This document shows positions 1 to 13,544 of a stretch of DNA of 64,000 bases, piece after piece (the stretch's first letter is position 1; the number at the start of each line of letters is the position of its first letter). Location: NCBI RefSeq assembly GCF_046630445.1, contig NC_092341.1, positions 260,060,501 to 260,124,500 on the forward strand. The letters are read 5' to 3'. This stretch comes from Rutidosis leptorrhynchoides. Its lineage: Eukaryota; Streptophyta; Magnoliopsida; Asterales; Asteraceae. The notes beneath the pieces were generated by a model. It searched no databases. It was given only the letters and a program-made list of their open reading frames with translations, and was not told the DNA's origin. The translations under genes were made by a program, and so were the position numbers.

Positions 1-485
1 TTTATAATTCAAAAACATCAAGAACACAAAATCTAGTAATTTTAGAAAGTTACCCAAATGAGATGAAATTGGTATCAAGTCGAAGAGGATGAAGAGAGGA
101 TTCCAAATATGTAATTTGTTTTGATGTTAGCCTCCAAATCCGAAATTAGATGATGAATCTTGGTTGAGTTCTTGAGAGGAAAATGGAAGTATGAAAAGAG
201 AGAAAGAGAGAAAATGAGAGGAGGAGGTTGAAGGTTTGACTAGTTGACCTAGTCAAATCTTTGGCCTCTTTGCAAGTCTAGTCCCTCTAGTTCGGGTGCG
301 GGTGCGTGAATTAACCAAACGAATTATTTTGAATTACACGAGAGTACGAGAGATGTTAAAATCCAATAACGAAATTATTTTAAGAAGGTTAGCTAATGGA
401 GGCTATGAATCGAGATACTGAGGATAATATTACAATAAAAAGACGGGCGTTAAAATAATTTAACGGAAAAATGCGGGATGTTACA
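1..485 (-). repeat. E1 3' LTR (partial)
   Basis: Identical by eye to 6346-6830 over all 485 bases. It ends on the plus strand in ATGTTACA, which is the TGTAACAT start of the LTR on the minus strand. Only the first fifth of the ~2.37 kb LTR is inside the window. Confidence 0.9.
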
Positions 486-525
486 TTACCCACACCTTAA
501 AAGAAATTTCGTCCCGAAATTTAGT
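486..525 (-). other. E1 polypurine tract and adjacent hairpin
   Basis: On the minus strand AAGGTGTGGGTAA abuts the 3' LTR and is the likely plus-strand primer. Just before it, 504-522 holds an inverted repeat with 8-base arms (AAATTTCG / CGAAATTT) around a 3-base loop. The same structure lies at this place in E2, E3, E4 and E6. Confidence 0.65.
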
Positions 526-2949
526 TGGAAGCAATAGTCGTTGCTTCTTACTCGAGACCTTACGTTGCCAATGTTATGAATAAGTGAAGATACATCCTTG
601 GGCATTCCCACAAATTTTGACAGTCGAGATTTCAGTTTGTATTAAGACTTGGTTTTACGATCCAAAATTTCAACCAGTTTCCCATGAAGGGGAGTTTGCC
701 ATCAATAGTAAGTTTATCTAGGAGAGTAGCACGTTCCTGTTCCGTAGGACACGTCTCTAAGTTTGTTGCATGGAACGTAGGGTAAACGGAAACTTAATTG
801 AGTCGGAAGTTCTAAACGGTAGGAGCGGTTCCAATACGCCCCAAGGTTTCAAAAGGATTAATATTTCGCGGTTTAAATTTCCCTGATTCCCGAAACGGAT
901 TTCACCTTTCCAAGGTGCGAGGTCTCAATATTACACGGTTACTGACTTGGGATTCGAGAGGTTTATGTCGAATATCGGTATAGTCCTTTTGGCGACTACG
1001 GGTCATCTTGAGTCCTTCTCAGACTTGGACGATCTCAACTGTTATTTCTTGAATGAGTTCGGATTCGGTGATTTGCTTGCCACATGCTTTGATCCAACGA
1101 ATAGGGGTATGACATTTGCGGTCATATAGGGTTTCGGAAGGGCGGCGTTAATACACGAATGGTAACTGCTGTGTGAGAGGAGACAACTAAAGGCAACAAT
1201 ACAAGTTTGTAACATGTCTTTCCAAGATGTGAAACGTACGTTTGTTTGGTCCGTTGATTGTGGATGATACACGGCATTCATGTTTAAACGTGTCCCTACA
1301 GTTCCTTGTAAGGCATCCCGAATTTAGAAGTGAGACGAGTATCCCGATCTGAAATTTTAATGGAGATGGTACGCCGTGCCGAGCTAGAATTTTCTTTAAT
1401 ACACGTTTGAACAGGTTTCGTTTCTCAAGAGGTCCGCACCGCGGAAGATCCATCGGTTCCCGAAAGTGGTTGTTAGGACTATTCACCATCGTGGCGAATA
1501 CTAATATAATGTGAAGAGTTTCTCTCTCCATTGAGAAGTTTTATAAAAAGTTTCCTTACACGGAAATGCGAGCAATAAGACAGGAGTGAAATGAGAACTT
1601 AGAATGGGATGAGTTCACACCTTGAGGTAACCATGTCGCGCACTTAGTGGTCGAATGTTGAGGCTTGGTGGGATAACGAGATAGTACACGTAGTTGTATG
1701 ATAAGTCAAAGAAGAGTGAAGCATCCTTGGATTGGGTGTTATCTTAAGTTCCAGTAATATCAGGCGGAAAATGGTGAAATAACAGGGCTATGTAACGTGG
1801 CACGTGTTGATGAGAAGGTTGATCGGGTCCATGATTAAGTATTCAAATTTATCGAGCAAATTAACGAATTTCAGTTTCCTTGATTTCGAGTCGAGAGAGT
1901 ATGTCTTTCGGGCGTTCAAGTAGAAATATTTCCATATTTGAGTTCCAGTGTGCTAAACGAATTTAGCTAGAAAGGTTTGTGTGAAAGATCATGTTCAAAG
2001 TTCAGACACGGAGAGGTTTAAAAATTTTTTTTTTTTTTTTCCTCAGTGAGTTAACGAGTTTAAAGGTCGTGCAACACGAGAAAAGTCGGAAATGAATCTT
2101 CAGTGATAACCGGCGAGATCTAAGATTTTACGAATACAAGTCTGAGTCGTGAGGGTTTCCCGATTACGTGTGGTTCCTATTGCGAGATGTATTGAGATAC
2201 TTTGACCACTAACAACATGGTCTAAAAATTGAACTTCGTTTAACCAAAATTCTCACTTGGAGAATTCGGTATAGAGTTGCTCTTTTCTCAAGTGTTCGAG
2301 CGTAAGTCGGAGACATTGTTCGTTTTCTTCTTTGCTTGAATAGGTTTAGAACATCAATTATAAGTACGGTAACGATTTGTCTAAATAAGTTTGCACACGC
2401 GGCTCCGGAGGTTTATGAATACAGACGGAGCCTTAGATTAACTGAACGGTACTAAGAGAGATTTACAACTATCGTAGCGAGTTCAGAAAATGGTTTAGGA
2501 GACATCGTCTCCCTCAACCCCCAATTGATGATAACAAGGATGGAGATCGATTTGGTATAAACACAAGATCCTCGTACTTGATCAAGAGGTCATTGATACG
2601 GGGAAAAAGAATATCGGTTCTTAACCGGAAATTATTTAGTTCACAATAATCTATACAAGACGATAGGGAAACATTTCTTCTTAACGAATAGGTTTTGAGC
2701 TCCTCAACTCTATAGGTGTTAAGTCAAAATTCAAATTATTCACCCAATAAGTTTAACGTACATCCTCCGATATAAATTTGGTGGCACACAATAGTTTTTC
2801 ATGGGTCACTTGAATGGCCTAAGCAATATCTAGGGGGAGTGGTGGAGTGCAAGGAGTACGAGTCAAAGTCTTGGTTATAAAACGTTTAACAATAACCGAA
2901 TCGAATAAGTATGAAATATGCGGGTTGTTGTGAAGAAACGTACCCGTGA
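526..2949 (-). pseudogene. E1 pol remnant (RT and integrase fragments)
   Basis: No long frame is open. Minus-strand fragments still resemble Ty3/gypsy polymerase. Around 1040-1530 the patterns RHGVP and YHPQ..DQ followed by a W/L-K-DML run match the integrase catalytic core, in two frames. Around 2190-2240 VQFL.HVVS matches the end of the RT palm/connection. Stops and frameshifts separate them, and the region is about 1 kb shorter than intact pol in E2 or E3. It cannot make a functional polymerase. It may be copied only in trans. Confidence 0.7.
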
Positions 2950-4039
2950 CTAGTCCATCGTCGTCTCGGGCATCCTAGGTGTCGATGTTGAAAGTTCAAC
3001 GGCGGGCGTTGGGGTTGGCTTTCTTCTTTGGGCACACATTCCTATAATGACCCGGTTGGCCACATTCGAAACAAACAACCGCCCTTGGCGCATTGGGCGT
3101 CTTTTGAGCGACGGTAATGGTACTTTTAAAAATATGGGCCACATGGCCACTTCTTTGACACCTGATGCAAAATGGTTTGCCACATTCACCCAAATGATGT
3201 TTGCGACATTTGTTACAGTAGGGCAGGTTTCCGGCATACCCTTTCTTGCCGTCGGAGGTGGAGGACTTCTTGGTGAAGTTGTTGTTGTAGTTGCTCGATG
3301 GAGAGGCTTCCCATTTTCTTTTGTTGTTACCCGGTTGGTCCTCGGCCGTAGGTGTCGGCGCTTCAATTTCATTCACCATTTTTATAGATTGGCGGGCCAT
3401 CGTTAAAGCCTCTTGTAGGTTGGCGGGTTTGGATGACATTAACCCGTGTTGAACGCTCTTCGGGAGGCCATCCATGTAAAGTTCGACTCTTAGGGATTCT
3501 GGAGTCATGAGATTTGGACACATTAAGACTAGTTAGGTAAACCGTTGATTATAAGCTTCGAGGTCATTCCCGACCGTTTTTAAATTCCTTAGACCCTGTT
3601 CGAGCCTTCGAGTCTCGTCGCGCGGGAAGTATTCGGTGATCATTCTTTCTCTTAATTCGGTCCAAGAGAGTGTGAGGGCCTCATCGATACCCACTGATTG
3701 TACATACGTGTTCCATCATGAGAGAGCAACACCGGTGAAAGTGAGGGTGGAAAACTTGACCTTATCTTGGTCCTGACAACCACTTATGTTAAAAACGGCT
3801 TCCGTTTGTTCGAACCATCGGGTGAGAGCAATCGGTCCCCCAGTTCCATCGAAAGTGGGAGGTTTGTACCCCATGAAGTTTTTGTAGGAGCACCCCTCGT
3901 TTGAATTATCGGCTCCATGATTGTTGTTGTGGTTGGAGAAGTGATCGGCCACGGCCTCACCCACGGTGGTGGCTATCATTCGTTGAAGGGCTTGTTCTAA
4001 AGTTTCGGGAAGGGTATTGTGTTGACCTTGGTGAGCCAT
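2950..4039 (-). pseudogene. E1 gag remnant with CCHC zinc knuckles
   Basis: A start at 4039 opens a 107-residue piece with the retrotransposon-gag signature (CSYKNFMGYKPPTFDG, then TRWFEQ.E). It stops at a TGA near 3716 where relatives have Trp-Trp. The frame resumes to about 2996 with a second gag half and three knuckle-like blocks (CNKCRKHHLGEC, CIRCQRSGHVAH, CFECGQPGHYRNVC). The middle one has lost its last Cys. Downstream, a protease-like LFDS trace near 2900 is out of order. Gag would form the particle in the cytoplasm; this copy is broken. Confidence 0.8.
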
Positions 4040-4449
4040 TGTTCCTTCATGTCACAAGAATATCGTTGATTAGTATTCTTAACAATACTAATCGTGATAT
4101 GGAATAATGATGAAGAGAAAATTTTTCCTTGATTCGCCTTAAATTCTTTATGTCATAATGTCGGAACTTCATATGAGTCACCGTAATATAATCCCGGCAA
4201 TTATATTACCCTGATTCATATGTGCATTCGACATTATTCTATAAAGTCAAGGTGGCGCGTCAATCAAATTAAACAACGAAAGATTTAGATGAAGCGAGAG
4301 TTAGTTATGAGTAGAAACGTTCGAGTATAAATGCACAAATAGTCAAGTAATTCCTACTTCATGTCTATATGCCGGTTGTAGTCTAGATTCACTAATGTAC
4401 CCTATGACTCGGGGTTGACACCAATGAACTCTAAATCCCTACAACCAAA

Positions 4450-4461
4450 GCTCTGATACCA
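4450..4461 (-). other. E1 primer binding site (tRNA-iMet type)
   Basis: The minus strand reads TGGTATCAGAGC two bases after the LTR end. This is the usual complement of the 3' end of plant initiator tRNA-Met, used to prime minus-strand DNA. Confidence 0.85.
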
Positions 4462-4792
4462 CTTGTAGCGACCCCGACAAATCGTCAATTGACGGCGTCG
4501 ACTACTTAGGTCCCGTTGCGTGGTCATAGGTCTTTAACGTGACGTTTGACCAAAGATATGTCGCATTCCTTTCAAAATAAAGATTGTTTCAAAGTTTACA
4601 AGAATTGTTCATCCAAAAGTTACGTTACAAAGTTATAGTTACATGTGAAACCTATGCGACACAGTTTTAAAGAAAGTCAAAAGACGCTCCATGAAATGCA
4701 TGTATACTCGACATCCAATGCAAGTATCAAATAATGAGCGGAAGCATGTTTCACATAGCGTTCAAAGACCTGAGAAAAACATAGAAATCTGT

Positions 4793-4806
4793 CAACGAAA
4801 ACGTTG
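4793..4806 (-). other. E1 LTR hairpin (CAACG/CGTTG stem)
   Basis: CAACG-AAAA-CGTTG on the plus strand, followed by GTGA. It lies about 330 bases from the LTR's 3' end, the same place as in the other elements but with a different closing pair. Confidence 0.5.
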
Positions 4807-5678
4807 GTGAAATCATAGGTTTAAATAAGTAAGTGAGTAAAAGTAAGTTGAACCACAAGATTTGCAACATCAATAAAGTCATAGTACATTCTAAAAGTTA
4901 ATATTCACGAGCACTCAATTATCAAAGCTTAACATTCCGTCCGTTGAACCCCGTAATAATAGTGTTAGAACATACACTGTTTCCCGAAAATATATTTCAC
5001 CCGTAGACAGTAGCGAACCGTCCGAAGTGAGGGTTTGTCAAACCCATATGGCCATATAACATAAGTTCTCGCTTACACCATCTGATGTAACTAATGATAA
5101 TCGAATTGAGGATTTGTGTTCAAACTCGTATGTAGAATGTTTGTTTTCCCTGTACTTGTGTTCACGTAGTTTAAAAGAACGTTTATGTTTTCTCATCCCA
5201 AAAGTAAGTTCAAAAAGAGTAAAAGTGGGACTATGATCTCACCTTGAGTGCACGAGTAGTAAAGTACTTCAACAAGTAAACGTGTGCAAAGAACAATTCT
5301 AGTCTTGACCTAAACAATAGGTTGTATCAATAACGGTAAACACGATAGGTCAAAGATGTTCAATTAGTCCTATGGCTCGTTAAGACTCGATCATAATAGC
5401 ATGTAAATCAAATTGTCATGTTTCATGCAAGGTACAAGTATAAAAACATGTTAGAACGATTGCACAAATATTTGGTTAAGTTTGATTAAAAGTCAACTTG
5501 GTCGGGTCAAAGTCAACGAAAAAGTCAATATGTTCGGGTCGGGTCCCGAACTATTTTTCTGAGGTTTTTAATCATATATGAGCATGTTAGAACAAGTTTC
5601 ATGTGAATCGGAGGTCCGTAGTATGCCAAACATTTTTCGTATTTTGGACATGGAGGTCAGAGCCTGGACACGGGTTAT

Positions 5679-5714
5679 GCCGCGCCGCGGCCCACAATTG
5701 TCGCGCCGCGACAA
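5679..5714. repeat. Two adjacent GC-rich palindromes in E1 5' LTR
   Basis: GCCGCG-C-CGCGGC at 5679-5691 (6-base arms) and TTGTCGCG-C-CGCGACAA at 5698-5714 (8-base arms), both with one-base centres, in AT-rich surroundings. Function unknown; could be a binding site or a transcript hairpin. Confidence 0.8.
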
Positions 5715-6830
5715 TACACGGGAGCTGGTACCTGGCCAGCTTCAAATGTTCAAGTCTTGATTCAAAATTCGTTTTAGCACAAAATGCAACCCGTAAACAT
5801 TTAGAACTCGCACCTTATATCGTTGGAAAGCTCTTTTGACAAAGAACATAACTAAACATGTTTCATCAAACAAAAACATCATTTCCAATGACCGATTTCT
5901 CGTCATGTGATCATTTAAAGTCCATTTTCAAGTTTCAAGTTCACCAAATGCATTTTAAGTTTCAGGAATCCAATTCACACATATGATATGCCGTTTTGAA
6001 GGTAATGAAACATGCATTACAACTAAACACTAACAATTAACATTTCATGGTATTCAAGCATTAAAAAGTTCATCTCAAGAACGATCAAACCCTAATCAAG
6101 AATCACAAAATCATTAATCATGTTTTTGAAGTTTTACAAATCAACCTACACATCAAAATGAAGCTAGTGATACTAGTAACACAATTAAAACATGAACTTT
6201 AACAATTTAACAACATTTAATCTTCCAAAATCAAAGATTAAGCAAACCCATTTTCAAGTGTTCAAACTAGTTACTCAAAACAACAAATCGAACAAACAAA
6301 ACATATATTCATGTTATACACGAGCCATAGACACTAATTAACACTTTTATAATTCAAAAACATCAAGAACACAAAATCTAGTAATTTTAGAAAGTTACCC
6401 AAATGAGATGAAATTGGTATCAAGTCGAAGAGGATGAAGAGAGGATTCCAAATATGTAATTTGTTTTGATGTTAGCCTCCAAATCCGAAATTAGATGATG
6501 AATCTTGGTTGAGTTCTTGAGAGGAAAATGGAAGTATGAAAAGAGAGAAAGAGAGAAAATGAGAGGAGGAGGTTGAAGGTTTGACTAGTTGACCTAGTCA
6601 AATCTTTGGCCTCTTTGCAAGTCTAGTCCCTCTAGTTCGGGTGCGGGTGCGTGAATTAACCAAACGAATTATTTTGAATTACACGAGAGTACGAGAGATG
6701 TTAAAATCCAATAACGAAATTATTTTAAGAAGGTTAGCTAATGGAGGCTATGAATCGAGATACTGAGGATAATATTACAATAAAAAGACGGGCGTTAAAA
6801 TAATTTAACGGAAAAATGCGGGATGTTACA

Positions 6831-8593
<1,763 letters not shown>

Positions 8594-8629
8594 GTACCTA
8601 CCCGTTAAATAAATTTCGTCCCGAAATTT
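8594..8629 (-). other. E2 polypurine-tract motif and 3' hairpin
   Basis: Minus strand: TTTAACGGGTAGGTAC directly before the LTR start, preceded at 8611-8629 by AAATTTCG-GGA-CGAAATTT (8-base arms). The hairpin abuts the end of the pol frame. Confidence 0.65.
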
Positions 8630-11600
8630 TAAGCAGTTGGAGGTGTTGACGTATCTTCTGGAAATAAATGCGGGTATTTCTTCTTCATCTGATCTTCAGG
8701 CTCCCAGGTGAACTCGGGTCCTCTACGAGCATTCCATCGAACCTTAACAATCGGTATCTTGTTTTGTTTAAGTCTCTTAACCTCACGATCCATTATTTTG
8801 ACAGGTTCTTCAATGAATTGAAGTTTTTCATTAATTTGGATTTCGTCCAACGAAATAGTGAGATCTTCTTTAGCAAAACATTTCTTCAAATGTGAGACTT
8901 GAAAAGTGTTATGTACAGCCGCGAGTTGTTGAGGTAGCTCCAGTTGGTAAGCTACTGGTCCGACACGATCTATAATCTTGAATGGTCCAATGTACCTTGG
9001 ATTTAGTTTCCCCCGTTTACCAAATCGAACAACGCCTTTCCAAGGTGAAACCTTAAGCATGACCATTTCTCCAATTTCAAACTCTATATCTTTTATTTTA
9101 CTGTCCGCGTAGCTCTTTTGTCGACTCTGGGCGGTTTTCAATCTTTGTTGAATTTGGATGATTTTCTCAGTAGTTTCTTGTATTATCTCCGGACCCGTAA
9201 TCTGACTATCCCCCACTTCACTCCAACAAATCGGAGACCTGCACTTTCTACCATAAAGTGCTTCAAACGGCGCCATCTCAATGCTTGAATGGTAGCTGTT
9301 GTTGTAGGAAAATTCTGCTAACGGTAGATGTCGATCCCAACTGTTTCCGAAATCAATAACACAAGCTCGTAGCATGTCTTCAAGCGTTTGTATCGTCCTT
9401 TCACTCTGCCCATCAGTTTGTGGATAATAGGCAGTACTCATGTCTAGATGAGTTCCTAATGCTTGCTGTAATGTCTGCCAGAATCTTGAAATAAATCTGC
9501 CATCCCTATCAGAGATAATAGAGATTGGTGTTCCATGTCTGGACACGACTTCCTTCAAATACAGTCGTGCTAACTTCTCCATCTTGTCATCTTCTCTTAT
9601 TGGCAGGAAGTATGCTGATTTGGTGAGACGATCAACTATTACCCAAATAGTATCATAACCACTTGCAGTCCTTGGCAATTTAGTAATGAAATCCATGGTA
9701 ATGTTTTCCCATTTCCATTCCGGGATTTCAGGTTGTTGTAGTAGACCTGATGGTTTCTGATGTTCAGCTTTGACCTTAGAACACGTCAAACATTCTCCTA
9801 CATATTTAGCAATATCAGCTTTCATACCTGGCCACCAAAAATGTTTCTTAAGATCCTTGTACATCTTCCCCGTTCCAGGATGTATTGAGTATCTGGTTTT
9901 ATGAGCTTCTCTAAGTACCATTTCTCTCATATCTCCAAATTTTGGTACCAAAATTCTTTCAGCCCTATACCGGGTTCCGTCTTCCCGAATATTAAGATGC
10001 TTCTTCGATCCTTTGGGTATTTCATCCTTTAAATTTCCCTCTTTTAAAACTCCTTGTTGCGCCTCCTTTATTTGAGTAGTAAGGTTAGTGTGAATCATTA
10101 TATTCATAGATTTTACTCGAATGGGTTCTCTGTCCTTTCTGCTCAAGGCGTCGGCTACCACATTTGCCTTCCCCGGGTGGTAACGAATCTCAAAGTCGTA
10201 ATCATTCAACAATTCAATCCACCTACGCTGCCTCATATTCAGTTGTTTCTGATTAAATATGTGTTGAAGACTTTTGTGGTCGGTATATATAATACTTTTG
10301 ACCCCATATAAGTAGTGCCTCCAAGTCTTTAATGCAAAAACAACCGCGCCTAATTCCAAATCATGCGTCGTATAATTTTGCTCGTGAATCTTCAATTGTC
10401 TAGACGCATAAGCAATCACCTTCGTCCATTGCATTAATACACAACCGAGACCTTGCTTTGATGCGTCACAATAAATCACAAAATCATCATTCCCTTCAGG
10501 CAATGACAATATAGGTGCCGTAGTTAGCTTTTTCTTCAATAATTGAAAAACCTTCTCTTGTTCATCCTTCCATTCAAATTTCTTCCCTTTATGCGTTAAT
10601 GCAGTCAATGGTTTTGCTATTTTGGAGAAATCTTGGATGAATCTTCTGTAGTAACCAGCCAATCCTAAAAATTGACGTATATGCTTCGGAGTTTTTGGGG
10701 TTTCCCACTTTTCAACGGTTTCAATCTTTGCCAGGTCCTCCTGGATACCTTCTTTGTTCACTATGTGACCGAGGAATTGAACTTCTTCCAACCAAAATGC
10801 ACACTTTGAAAACTTAGCGTACAGTTTTTCTTTCCTCAATACTTCTAGCACTTTTCTCAAATGTTCTTCGTGCTCTTGATCATTCTTTGAGTAAATAAGT
10901 ATGTCATCGATGAAAACAATGACAAACTTGTCAAGATATGGCCCACACACTTGGTTCATAAGGTCCATGAACACAGCTGGTGCGTTAGTCAATCCAAACG
11001 GCATAACCATAAACTCGTAATGACCATAACGCGTCCTAAAAGCAGTTTTTGGAATATCATCCTCCTTTACTCGCATTTGATGATATCCAAAACGTAAATC
11101 GATCTTCGAATAAATCGACGAGCCTTGTAGTTGATCAAATAAGTCGTCAATTCTCGGCAGTGGATAACGGTTTTTGATGGTAAGTTTGTTCAACTCTCTG
11201 TAGTCAATACACAACCTAAATGTACCATCCTTCTTCTTGACAAACAAAACAGGAGCTCCCCATGGTGATGTGCTTGGTCGAATGAAATCACGTTCTAATA
11301 GTTCTTGCAGTTGGCTTTGCAGTTCTTTCATCTCACTGGGTGCGAGTCTATAAGGAGCACGAGCTATTGGTGCAGCTCCTGGTACAATATCTATTTGAAA
11401 TTCAACAGATCGATGTGGAGGTAGTCCCGGTAATTCTTTCGGAAATACATCGGGAAATTCTTTTGCGACGGGAACATCATTGATGCTCTTTTCTTCAGTT
11501 TGTACTTTCTCGACGTGTGCTAGAACAGCATAGCAACCTTTTCTTATTAGTTTTTGTGCCTTCAAATTACTAATAAGATGTAGCTTCATGTTGCCCTTTT

Positions 11601-13203
11601 CTCCGTACACCATTAAGGGTTCTCCTTTTTCTCGTACAATGCGAATTGCATTTTTATAACATACGATCTCTGCTTTCACCTTCTTCAGCCAGTCCATGCC
11701 AACTATTACATCAAAACTCCCTAACTCTACTGGTATCAAATCAATCTTTAATATTTCGCTACCCAGTTTAATTTCTCGATTCCGGCATATATTATCTGCT
11801 GAAATTAATTTACCGTTTGCTAATTCGAGTAAAAATTTACTATCCAACGACGTCAATGGACAACTTAATTTAGCACAAAAATCTCTACTCATATAGCTTC
11901 TATTCGCACCCGAATCAAATAAAACGTAAGCAGATTTATTGTCAATAAGAAACGTACCCGTAACAAGCTCCGGGTCTTCCTGTGCCTCTGCCGCATTAAT
12001 ATTGAAAACTCTTCCGCGGCCTTGTCCATTCGTGTTCTCCTGGTTCGGGCAATTTCTACTAATGTGGCCCGATTTTCCACATTTATAACAAACTACATTG
12101 GCATAACTTGCTCCGACACTACTTGCTCTGCCATTACTCGTTCCGACACCATTTGTTCCTTTCGTTCTGTTAACCCCTGGTCCGTAGACCTCACACTTCG
12201 CCGCGCTATGACCATTTCTTTTACACTTGTTTCAAAATTTGGTGCAGAACCACGAGTGATACTTTTGACACCTTTGGCATAGCTGCTTCTGATTGTTGTT
12301 GTTGTTGCGGTTGTTATTGTTGTTGGGATGATTGTTGTAGTTGCTGTTGTTATTGTTGTTGTTGTTGTTGGGCCATTTGTTGTAGTTGTGATTTATGTTG
12401 CAATTGTTGGGATAATTGTTGCGATTATTATTGTAATTGCTATTGTTGTTGTATTGGTGATTCTTATCACCGTTTTCCTCCCACTTTCTTTTGACTTGCT
12501 TCACATTGGCCTCTTCAGCCGTCTGTTCTTTAATTATTTCCTCAATCTGGTTCACTAGTTTGTGAGCCATTCTACATGCCTGTTGTATGGAGGCGGGCTC
12601 GTGTGAACTTATATCTTCTTGGATTCTTTCCGGTAATCCTTTCACAAACGCGTCGATCTTCTCTTCCTCATCTTCAAACGCTCCCGGACACAATAGGCAC
12701 AATTCTATGAATTGTCTTTCGTACGTGGTAATATCAAATCCTTGGGTTCGTAACCCTCTAAGTTCTGTCTTGAGCTTATTGACCTCGGTTCTGGGACGGT
12801 ATTTCTCGTTTATCAAGTGCTTGAATGCTGACCACGGTAGTGCGTACGCATCATCTTGTCCCACTTGCTCTAGATAGGTATTCCACCATGTTAACACAGA
12901 ACCTATGAAGGTATGCATAACGTACTTCACTTTGTCCTCTTCAGTACACTTACTTATGGCAAACACCGATTTGACCTTCTCGGTCCACCGTTTCAATCCG
13001 ATCGGTCCTTCGGTTCCATCAAATTCCAAAGGTTTGCAGGCAGTGAATTCTTTGTAGGTGCATCCTACACGATTTCCTGTACTGCTAGATCCAAGGTTAT
13101 TGTTGGTATGTAGCGCAGCCTGTACTGCGGCTATGTTTGAAGCTAGAAAAGTACGGAATTCCTCTTCATTCATATTCACGGTGTGTCGAGTAGTCGGTGC
13201 CAT
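8629..13203 (-). pseudogene. E2 gag-pol, one in-frame stop
   Basis: One reading frame of 1,525 codons, interrupted only by TGA at 12232-12234 (codon ~324), just before the first zinc knuckle. I chose the Met at 13203 (MAPTTRH) because it is close to the gag start of E3; an in-frame Met also exists at 13239. Order: gag (CTYKEFTACKP, WW motif), an Asn-rich low-complexity run at 12290-12470, knuckles [11 protein letters not shown] and [14 protein letters not shown], protease [12 protein letters not shown] with FIDDILIYS, RNase H (YCDAS), integrase zinc finger (ECLTCSKVK) and core ([19 protein letters not shown]), and a C-terminal chromodomain-like end ([14 protein letters not shown]). RT-integrase has no visible lesion. 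The stop would truncate the product to a gag without knuckles. Confidence 0.9.
12290..12470 (-). repeat. AAC/AAT trinucleotide-rich tract coding poly-Asn in E2 gag
   Basis: Minus strand encodes about 60 residues that are mostly Asn with scattered Tyr, Arg, His and Pro. The other strand reads as GTT/TTG runs and gives spurious Val-rich frames. E3's gag has no such tract, so it is probably a repeat expansion in this lineage. Confidence 0.85.
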
Positions 13204-13336
13204 TTCCTTCAAAATAGTCAAATGGAACAAGTTAATCATACAGAATATTAAGAGTAGTTAATAGTATTTCGTAGCATAATATGAACTCATTTATAAAAGC
13301 TTTTTCTTCATATTAGCGTTTTATAAGTTTAAATTC

Positions 13337-13356
13337 GGGTAGTACCTACCCGTTAA
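13337..13356 (-). other. E2 internal copy of the polypurine motif upstream of gag
   Basis: Minus strand TTAACGGGTAGGTACTACCC, matching the 3' motif at 8594-8609 and extended into a short inverted repeat (GGGTAG/CTACCC). Equivalent copies are at 19132, 31329 and 61012. Could be a second plus-strand primer or a leader hairpin. Confidence 0.55.
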
Positions 13357-13544
13357 GTTCATACTTAGTAGCTAATATACAATTCAACTACTACAATTCT
13401 ATGTGAAAAACTGATTATAATAATATTTCGCGTTCAAACTTTTATACAATATTTTACAAACTTACAATACCGCTTATTTTACATAAAGCATGAAATATAG
13501 CACACAATGACTTTGATACAAGATAGTTGTGAAGATAATTCTAG

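Larger units (their letters stand above)
1..6830 (-). mobile_element. E1: decayed Ty3/gypsy LTR retrotransposon, left end outside window
   Basis: The stretch 1-485 is repeated at 6346-6830, so these are the two LTRs of one element. On the minus strand the order is 5' LTR (4464-6830), PBS, gag remnant, pol remnant, polypurine tract and 3' LTR (cut by the window edge). LTRs start TG and end CA. The internal part is only ~4.0 kb, against about 5.5 kb for complete relatives here, so part of pol is deleted. The right flank (6831 on) matches E2's other LTR from 46573, so E1 is inserted in E2's 3' LTR. The target duplication cannot be checked because the left flank is missing. Confidence 0.9.
4464..6830 (-). 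repeat. E1 5' LTR
   Basis: 2,367 bp, with TG...CA ends, next to the PBS. It shares block order with the other LTRs here (an ACCTGAGA..AACAT block, a GTCAAC..GTTGGTGA hairpin at 4793-4806, then ACCACAAGATTT), although overall sequence similarity to them is low. Short open frames at 5578-5839 are judged non-coding. Confidence 0.9.

Noticed and set aside
3047-3406. 119-codon plus-strand frame over E1 gag
   Set aside because: Antisense to the zinc-knuckle region; composition mirrors the gag codons.
12328-12558. Val/Ile-rich plus-strand frame
   Set aside because: It is the antisense shadow of the poly-Asn tract in E2 gag.
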